Assembly (NCBI GenBank): GCA_007131535.1
Contig: SLQI01000167.1
Coordinates: 1-6,076 of the forward strand
DNA from: Balneolales bacterium
GTDB taxonomy: Bacteria > Bacteroidota > Rhodothermia > Balneolales > Natronogracilivirgulaceae
Length of the DNA: 6,076 nt
Direction: 5' to 3'
The position numbers and the translations under genes were made by a program. The stretch's first letter is position 1. Every line of letters starts with the position of its first letter. Below the pieces are notes generated by a model, which saw nothing but the letters and a program-made list of their open reading frames with translations, was not told the DNA's origin and made no database searches. This document shows, piece by piece, positions 1 to 3,924 of the stretch.

Positions 1-16
1 ATTAAGTTGTGGTGTG

Positions 17-94
17 AAATGAATTCTATCCAAATTAAACGGTAGATTCCCGACAAAAATTCACAGGCTAACCCAATCCTGATAGAATTAATTT
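17..94. repeat. 14-bp inverted repeat, 50-nt spacer
   Basis: The left arm AAATGAATTCTATC (17-30) is the reverse complement of the right arm GATAGAATTAATTT (81-94) at 13 of 14 positions, with one mismatch at the fifth base of the left arm. The 50-nt interior has no further extended pairing with the arms. A competing small hairpin, ATCCT (76-80) with AGGAT (95-99), overlaps the right arm. No T-run follows, so it does not look like an intrinsic terminator. It could be a transcript structure, a protein-binding site or the ends of a very small degraded element. The arms are seen directly; any role is unknown. Confidence 0.55.
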
Positions 95-101
95 AGGATG
101 A

Positions 102-213
102 GGTGTTTTGGAGTTATCCGCTATAGGCATTCCGGGAAGAGATTTTATCAGATTTGTTCCGGATTACATTGTTATTAAAGATTTTGAACCATTTAACAAT
201 GCTTTCGTCTAAA
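102..213 (+). other. Short open frame, possible gene remnant
   Basis: This frame runs from just after a TGA (99-101) to a TAA near 211-213, about 36 codons, with only a TTG (108-110) as a possible start. Its translation contains a protein-like stretch, AIGIPGRDFIRFVPDYIVI, followed by an acidic and aromatic tail. It has no ATG, no clear ribosome binding site and no family I recognise. It could be a decayed gene fragment, a small gene with a TTG start, or chance. I do not call it a gene. Confidence 0.15.
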
Positions 214-243
214 TAGGTTAACGCTAAGTGAATAATGATACAG

Positions 244-253
244 TGTGTACACA
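244..253. promoter_or_regulatory. 10-bp perfect palindrome TGTGTACACA
   Basis: TGTGTACACA is identical to its own reverse complement and lies about 240 bases upstream of the sigma-factor gene. Dimeric transcription factors often bind short palindromes of this kind, but one such site is also expected by chance now and then. No second copy was seen in the window. Confidence 0.2.
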
Positions 254-329
254 TTTTATAGTTGATGACCCTCTGTGATGGGTAGTACACCCGCTGCACA
301 TTATCAGAACTAAATGAAATGCCGTATCG

Positions 330-358
330 TCTAACAAACTGACCGGTTATTGTTTAGA
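330..358 (+). other. Imperfect hairpin in sigma operon upstream region
   Basis: TCTAACAA (330-337) can pair with TTGTTTAGA (350-358), giving eight pairs with a single bulged base. The 12-nt loop contains the palindrome ACCGGT (342-347). It is AT-rich and could arise by chance. No T-tract follows in the plus direction, so it is not a clear terminator. Confidence 0.2.
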
Positions 359-432
359 TCTATACAAGTCTGGAAAGTTACAGGTTGAATTTATTGATTC
401 GCGTTTTAACTTATAAATTAACATAAGGCGAT

Positions 433-476
433 TTTGCAAAGTCTTCTCCGAAGCAAGCGTTTATAAATATTAAATA
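433..476 (+). promoter_or_regulatory. Possible promoter region of sigma operon
   Basis: The last 50 bases before the sigma gene contain TTTG (433-436) and an AT-rich TATAAA (462-467) followed by more A/T. Spacing between TTGCAA (434-439) and TATAAA is 22 nt, longer than the usual sigma-70 spacing, and I see no exact Bacteroidota-type TAnnTTTG box. If TATAAA is the -10, transcription would begin very near 475-480. An ATG at 483 would then be almost leaderless, which favours translation starting at 537. Confidence 0.2.
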
Positions 477-482
477 ATTTAC

Positions 483-1103
483 ATGTTACATCTAATGGCC
501 AGTAATGTGCTTCAGACTTCCATTGAATTGATATTCATGGAAAAGCAGCAAGGAAGCACTGTTAAAGCACATAGTTCTTTAGCGGAAGTTACGAAAAAAG
601 ATCTCAATGATAATCTTGATGTCTATTATGTAAGAGTTAAACGCGCTATCAGTGCTTACATCGTCGGGTCAGGCCTGGATGCTGATGATTTAACACAGGA
701 AACATTTTTAAAAGCCTTCCGCAGTATTGATTCTTTTGCGGGGGCTTCTTCGGTATATACCTGGCTTTATCGCATAGCCAAAAATACCTGTATTGATGCG
801 ATGCGGAAACAAAAAACCAGGGGTGATAAAAAACATGTTGAATTCGATGAAGAGTTACTGGAATCCGGTCAAATCCTGGATGGTGACATCGAAGAGCGAG
901 AAAGAGATAGCTTGCTGAAAAAAGCACTTTCCAACCTGAATGAAGAAATGAGACTTTTAATCGTGCTGAAACATCTACAGCAAATGAAGTACGATGAAAT
1001 CTCGGAAATCACCGGCTTAGAAACCGGAACAGTGAAAAGTAAGCTATTTCGAGCTCGAATACAGCTCAAAGAGGAGTTAACAAAAGTGGGGTATGAATTA
1101 TGA
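483..1103 (+). CDS. ECF-type RNA polymerase sigma factor
   Basis: This gene encodes a group IV (extracytoplasmic function) sigma-70 factor, which directs core RNA polymerase to a small regulon. Region 2 spans about residues 44-112 and contains DADDLTQETFLKAFRSI (66-82), then the aromatic WLYRIAKNTCIDAMRK stretch (94-109), typical of -10 recognition and core binding. An acidic linker (115-143) leads to region 4 (144-200), where YDEISEITGLETGTVKSKL (170-188) is the helix-turn-helix for the -35 element. Regions 1 and 3 are absent, as expected for ECF factors. The coordinates give the longest frame, which follows a TAA at 471-473. The ATG at 537 (residue 19) fits the family better, because the first 18 residues are hydrophobic and unlike an ECF N-terminus; neither start has a Shine-Dalgarno site. 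The gene overlaps the next one by ATGA, so its partner is probably the anti-sigma factor. The ECF subgroup and target promoters are unknown. Confidence 0.93.
   Translation: MLHLMASNVLQTSIELIFMEKQQGSTVKAHSSLAEVTKKDLNDNLDVYYVRVKRAISAYIVGSGLDADDLTQETFLKAFRSIDSFAGASSVYTWLYRIAKNTCIDAMRKQKTRGDKKHVEFDEELLESGQILDGDIEERERDSLLKKALSNLNEEMRLLIVLKHLQQMKYDEISEITGLETGTVKSKLFRARIQLKEELTKVGYEL
1086..1091 (+). promoter_or_regulatory. Weak ribosome binding site of anti-sigma-like gene
   Basis: GTGGGG lies 8 nt before the ATG at 1100, inside the end of the sigma gene. It is only a partial Shine-Dalgarno match. With the ATGA stop/start overlap, it suggests that translation of the second gene depends on ribosomes finishing the first. 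Confidence 0.35.
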
Positions 1104-1534
1104 AACGAGCAGAGCTAGAACAAAGAATTACAGATGCTTTAGACGGACAGTTATCAGCCCGTCAAGTCAGCGAACTTGAGGCTGAGTTAAACAATTATCC
1201 GGATTTAAAGTCCGAATACGACGAACTGAAAACCGATGAAATTTTCGATCACTTAAATACGGCTTTTCCCGAAACCCGCCCCGACCCGGATAAACTAATG
1301 TACTTACGGGCTCATATTGAAAATCCGTTCTATCACACTGCCTACGAGCTATTTAAGAGATATTTTCTGGCAGCGACGATCATTATTACCATGTTTGCTA
1401 CGGGCATGCAATTATTAACCGAGCGGGAAACAGGGCTTGCCGACGACTCTATTTACGAGTGGATCTATGACAACAACCTTGATGCACTTGAAGAGGAGTC
1501 AGAGGTCTGGATGATAAGTGATCTCGAGGACTGA
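1100..1534 (+). CDS. Putative single-pass membrane anti-sigma factor
   Basis: This 144-residue protein is probably the anti-sigma factor for the upstream ECF sigma. Residues 1-45 form a charged helical segment whose pattern (LEQRITDALDGQLS, then LEAELNNYPDLKSEY) resembles the N-termini of membrane-bound anti-sigma factors. A hydrophobic helix at about 87-106 is a single membrane span. The lysine and arginine just before it (K86, R87) place the N-terminus in the cytoplasm, leaving a 35-40-residue, strongly acidic extracytoplasmic tail rich in Asp, Glu and Trp. There is no cysteine at all, so the ZAS-type HxxxCxxC zinc motif is absent. The gene overlaps the sigma stop by ATGA and lies 2 nt before the next gene. 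The role is inferred mainly from context and topology; no catalytic family is recognised. It could instead be a membrane adaptor for the third protein. Confidence 0.7.
   Translation: MKRAELEQRITDALDGQLSARQVSELEAELNNYPDLKSEYDELKTDEIFDHLNTAFPETRPDPDKLMYLRAHIENPFYHTAYELFKRYFLAATIIITMFATGMQLLTERETGLADDSIYEWIYDNNLDALEEESEVWMISDLED
1526..1530 (+). promoter_or_regulatory. Ribosome binding site GAGGA
   Basis: GAGGA ends 6 nt before the ATG at 1537, a textbook Shine-Dalgarno spacing, and lies inside the last codons of the anti-sigma-like gene. It shows that this organism does use Shine-Dalgarno sites for some genes and fixes the start of the third operon gene. Confidence 0.6.
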
Positions 1535-1536
1535 TT

Positions 1537-1950
1537 ATGAGTAATACAAAAATACTGGCTGTTATAGCTTTTGTCATTACGTTTTTGCTGGGAGGGGTGT
1601 CTGGGTATATGATGGCTCCTGTGGAGTCTGCTGAAGAAACAGAGCAGAAGGATTCCAGTGATTCTGAAGAAGAAAAAGAGAAGCTTACATACGAAGAGTT
1701 TCAAGCTAAAATGATAGAGGATTTGAATCTGTCAGAAGACCAGCAGGACCCCATATTTGATAAAATCAGAGAAAACAGGAAGGCTAACAGGGAAGTGGTG
1801 AATAAGCATCGCGAAAACATGCGTGATGAACTCGCTGAAAACTACGAGCTCTTTCTTGATGATTTGTCTGAAATACTTGATTCACAACAATTTGAATCTT
1901 TTGAGGAGTATTACGGCAGAGATGCTCTCAGAAAGAGACGTCGTGAATAA
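1537..1950 (+). CDS. Membrane-anchored Spy/CpxP/CnrX-like periplasmic protein
   Basis: This 137-residue protein begins with a hydrophobic segment (about 5-25), either an uncleaved anchor or a signal peptide. No lipobox cysteine is present. A low-complexity Ser/Glu/Asp linker (31-49) follows, then a helical domain (50-130) of heptad-like charged segments. The pattern LNLSEDQQDPIFDKIRENR (63-81) and a later ILDSQQFESFEEYY (113-126) matches the LTxxQ-style repeats of Spy/CpxP and the periplasmic heavy-metal-sensor superfamily (ZraP, CnrX). Members act as periplasmic chaperones or stress and metal sensors. The protein has no Cys and only one His (91), so classic metal coordination is not evident. 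As the third gene of a sigma/anti-sigma operon, 2 nt after gene two, it is probably the sensor or modulator of the pair. The C-terminus is basic (KRRRE). The superfamily assignment is moderately secure; the specific role is inferred. Confidence 0.7.
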   Translation: MSNTKILAVIAFVITFLLGGVSGYMMAPVESAEETEQKDSSDSEEEKEKLTYEEFQAKMIEDLNLSEDQQDPIFDKIRENRKANREVVNKHRENMRDELAENYELFLDDLSEILDSQQFESFEEYYGRDALRKRRRE

Positions 1951-2012
1951 GACTCTTCTTTTTTTCGGAAGGGCATTACCGGAAGTTTAATATTTCTTTT
2001 TCTTCAAAGTAT

Positions 2013-2041
2013 TTGCATGCAGTATATTCAGGTGGTTTAAT
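2013..2041 (+). promoter_or_regulatory. Possible promoter of rnhB
   Basis: TTGCAT (2013-2018) and TTTAAT (2036-2041) are separated by exactly 17 nt. The -10 matches TATAAT at 5 of 6 positions, but the -35 matches TTGACA at only 3 of 6. TTTG at 2012-2015 would also suit a Bacteroidota-type -33 element, though no TAnnTTTG partner is seen. The -35 overlaps an 8-bp palindrome, TGCATGCA (2014-2021). Confidence 0.3.
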
Positions 2042-2061
2042 AAGAATATGAGCTAACTACC
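2031..2061 (+). promoter_or_regulatory. Possible leader hairpin before rnhB
   Basis: GGTGGTT (2031-2037) can pair with AACTACC (2055-2061) through seven pairs including one G-U, leaving a 17-nt loop. It ends 10 nt before the rnhB ATG. No Shine-Dalgarno site lies between hairpin and start. If the promoter called above is right, the 5' arm would lie over the -10 and might not be transcribed, so the two calls compete. Confidence 0.15.
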
Positions 2062-2071
2062 GAATATTGCA

Positions 2072-2677
2072 ATGTACGAATTTGAGGAACGGCTTTGGCG
2101 CGAAGGCATAAAAACAATTATGGGGCTGGATGAAGTCGGCCGGGGATGTCTTGCGGGACCGGTCGTTGCAGCCGGCGTGATCCTAAAGCCTGAAACCAAG
2201 GTGGAAGGCATTAATGATAGCAAACAACTATCCGGCGACGAGAGAAGTGAGATTGCTGAAGAGATCAAACAAAAAGCCCAATACTGGACTATCCAAAGCT
2301 GTGACGTCGCGGAAATCGATAAATTGAATATCTACTGGGCAAGCATTGCAGCGATGGAGAAGTGTATCCACAGTAAATCAGAATTACCTGAATTTCTGTT
2401 AGTGGATGGAAAACAGTACCCTCAAGTACTGCTACCCGGTGAGTGTCTGATTAAAGGGGATTCACGATCTGCAAGTATAGCAGCGGCTTCCATTTTGGCA
2501 AAAGTGTATCGTGATGAACTGATGCATCAACTTCACCAGGAAATGCCTTTCTTTGGTTGGGACAGCAATGTAGGTTACCCTACACAAAAGCACTATAAGG
2601 GTCTTCAGGAATATGGTATCACCGCACATCATCGGCGATCATTTAAGCTAAAAACAGAAAAAGTATTTGCAGTCTAA
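2072..2677 (+). CDS. rnhB: Ribonuclease HII
   Basis: RNase HII cleaves RNA in RNA-DNA hybrids and makes the first cut 5' of ribonucleotides misincorporated into DNA, starting ribonucleotide excision repair in the cytoplasm. The 201-residue length is typical. The four carboxylates of the DEDD metal site can be placed: D20 and E21 in GLDEVGRGCLAGPVVAAG (18-35), D112 in LLVDGK, and D130 in IKGDSRSASIAAASILAKVYRD (127-148). G23-R24-G25 is the ribonucleotide-recognising GRG motif, and Y169 in GYPTQKH matches the tyrosine that reads the RNA-DNA junction. The terminal HHRRSF (186-191) is also family-typical. The ATG at 2072 has no Shine-Dalgarno site but gives the usual short N-terminus before the first motif. 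The gene ends 4 nt inside the converging rodA. It is probably transcribed separately from the sigma operon. Confidence 0.97.
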   Translation: MYEFEERLWREGIKTIMGLDEVGRGCLAGPVVAAGVILKPETKVEGINDSKQLSGDERSEIAEEIKQKAQYWTIQSCDVAEIDKLNIYWASIAAMEKCIHSKSELPEFLLVDGKQYPQVLLPGECLIKGDSRSASIAAASILAKVYRDELMHQLHQEMPFFGWDSNVGYPTQKHYKGLQEYGITAHHRRSFKLKTEKVFAV

Positions 2678-3924
2678 AAAGTTGTGAATGTCCTCTGATA
2701 AAGCCTCAAATTCAGGCAAATACCAATCATTATAGAGTTTGCAAGAAATGAGGAGCCTCCATAACTGACAAATGGCAGAGGCAAGCCGATTACAGGAAAC
2801 AGACCGGTCGCACTTCCAATATTGATGAGCAGGTGCATAAAAAATATTCCGGTAACACCGACCATCACAAGCTGAGCAAACGGATGCTTGTGGTCACCGG
2901 CATTATTTAATAGGCGCAGCAGTAAAACCCCGAAGATGAACAGCACAAGACCGGCTCCGATAAAACCGAATTCTTCTGCAATTACCGGGAATATAAAGTC
3001 GGTCCATTGCTCCGGTAAAAATCGTAATTGGGTTTGGGTCCCTTCCATAAACCCTTTACCAAAAACTCCGCCTGATCCAATTGCGGTTTTAGCTTGCATG
3101 ACATTCCAACCGGCTCCCTCCGGATCCATGGATGGGTTAATAAAGGCTTCTATTCGTGCTTGCTGATAGGGCTGCAAGATTTGATAAAGTGCAACCTGAA
3201 CCCCAATCACTATCAACAAGCCGACAATGAAGGTTGCCATAGTTAAAGAGGGACGCCGTTGAATCAGAAAAACACCAACGGTTAATATGATTGCGACGAT
3301 CAACCCCCACTGCCAGTTTAAGACGGCAAAATAGCCAATGATCGCCGGAGAAACGATAAACAGGGAAATTCCATAAGGCAGGCCTGACCAAAAAAGCATG
3401 ACAGGAATAAGTGAAAGCATGACCAGCGCGGTTCCGGTGTCATTTTGGAGCAACACGATAACAGCCGGAATAACCATTAAAATGACGGAGGTGAGGGCCG
3501 GTCCGAGTTTTTCTGCAGAAATATCACGGCGGCTGGTGAGGTATTGCGCGACTGCGAGTATAGTAGCAAGTTTCATAAACTCTGAAACTTGAATACGCAA
3601 CCCGCCTATTACCAACCAACGGGTAGCTCCGCCTGCTTCTGTTCCCAAAAATATGGTAATGATACCCAGGAAAAGACAGACGCCGTAAAAAATGAAGGCT
3701 ACCTGTTGAAACGAACGTGGCGCAGTAAACTGCAGCAGGATAATGGCAATGGCCGATATAAAAATCCAGGTCAGCTGATTTGAAAAATTCCGCTGAATGT
3801 AGGAAGGCAAAAACTCGGATACCGGTCCCTGAGTCGCACTATAGATAGCTATGAGCCCGATTACCGCTAATGCTCCCCAACAGAATAGAAGAAGCCAGTC
3901 AAAATGTTTATGCCATTCCTTCAA
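2674..3924 (-). CDS. rodA: RodA, rod-shape SEDS glycosyltransferase
   Basis: RodA is the SEDS-family polytopic membrane enzyme that polymerises lipid II into glycan during lateral wall growth, working with PBP2. The 416-residue protein has many hydrophobic helices, about ten as expected. Landmarks in order: GATRWLVIGG (99-108) with SEFMKL (114-119); QNDTGTALVM (160-169); the large periplasmic loop with PYQQARIEAFINPSMDPEG (252-270) and IGSGGVFGKG (282-291); FLPEQWTDFIF (302-312), whose D309 corresponds to the essential loop aspartate of the family; and the FtsW/RodA/SpoVE signature NIGSATGLFPVIGLPLPF, then SYGGSS (368-392). The prolines usual in QPSEF and QPxxG are replaced here (V113, N161). 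RodA is preferred over FtsW because mrdA lies directly upstream. The start is TTG, overlapping the mrdA stop as TTGA, with GAGGA 10 nt before it; no in-frame ATG is nearby. The stop overlaps the converging rnhB by 4 nt. Confidence 0.96.
   Translation of the reverse strand: MKEWHKHFDWLLLFCWGALAVIGLIAIYSATQGPVSEFLPSYIQRNFSNQLTWIFISAIAIILLQFTAPRSFQQVAFIFYGVCLFLGIITIFLGTEAGGATRWLVIGGLRIQVSEFMKLATILAVAQYLTSRRDISAEKLGPALTSVILMVIPAVIVLLQNDTGTALVMLSLIPVMLFWSGLPYGISLFIVSPAIIGYFAVLNWQWGLIVAIILTVGVFLIQRRPSLTMATFIVGLLIVIGVQVALYQILQPYQQARIEAFINPSMDPEGAGWNVMQAKTAIGSGGVFGKGFMEGTQTQLRFLPEQWTDFIFPVIAEEFGFIGAGLVLFIFGVLLLRLLNNAGDHKHPFAQLVMVGVTGIFFMHLLINIGSATGLFPVIGLPLPFVSYGGSSFLANSIMIGICLNLRLYQRTFTTF

Larger units (their letters stand above)
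1..480. other. AT-rich stretch with no supportable gene
   Basis: No reading frame here has a convincing start, length and recognisable protein. Frame 1 of the plus strand is open from the left edge to a TAG at 43-45, which could be the last codons of a gene outside the window, but nothing identifies it. A minus-strand frame is open for about 80 codons between stops near 354 and 114, with only a GTG start near 299, and its translation resembles no family I know. The stretch holds an inverted repeat, a 10-bp palindrome, a small hairpin and a short unassigned open frame, listed separately. The right end presumably carries the promoter and leader of the sigma-factor operon. Confidence 0.6.
1951..2071 (+). 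other. Intergenic gap between the sigma operon and rnhB
   Basis: This 121-nt gap has a T-run (1959-1965) just after the stop. It sits inside a weak CTTC/GAAG pairing (1955-1958 with 1968-1971) rather than after a stem, so I do not call a terminator. The hexamer CGGAAG occurs twice as a direct repeat (1966-1971 and about 1980-1985). The right part contains a possible promoter and a leader hairpin for rnhB. Confidence 0.4.

Noticed and set aside
280..292. GGGT-AGTAC-ACCC hairpin
   Set aside because: A four-pair stem alone is too short to call a regulatory or termination structure.
114..299. Minus-strand frame of about 61 codons, open for about 80, in the left end
   Set aside because: It has only a GTG start, no ribosome binding site and no recognisable family, and lies in AT-rich non-coding DNA. 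Length is within chance.
370..405. GGAAAGTT as an ECF-type -35 box for autoregulation
   Set aside because: It resembles GGAACTT only partly, and no TCTnA or CGTC-like -10 is found at a proper distance.
394..417. TTGATT and TATAAA (412-417) as a sigma-70 promoter
   Set aside because: Spacing is 12 nt, too short; the alternative TTGAAT (385-390) gives 21 nt, too long.
1..480. tRNA or small RNA gene in the gene-free left end
   Set aside because: No cloverleaf, T-arm GTTCGA-type motif or CCA end is visible on either strand; no recognisable riboswitch core was found.
649..1069. Two minus-strand open frames inside the sigma gene
   Set aside because: They lie opposite a clear ECF sigma gene and their translations are Cys/Arg/Ser-rich shadow sequence without motifs.
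1465..1704. Minus-strand frame across the junction of the second and third operon genes
   Set aside because: It runs antisense to two coupled genes; its Phe/Ser/Arg-rich translation is the complement of Glu-rich and hydrophobic codons.
1955..1985. T-rich stretch after the third operon gene as an intrinsic terminator
   Set aside because: The T-run lies inside the only possible stem (CTTC with GAAG) instead of following one, and the stem is four pairs.
2888..3783. Several short plus- and minus-strand frames within rodA
   Set aside because: All overlap the well-supported rodA frame and show no motifs.
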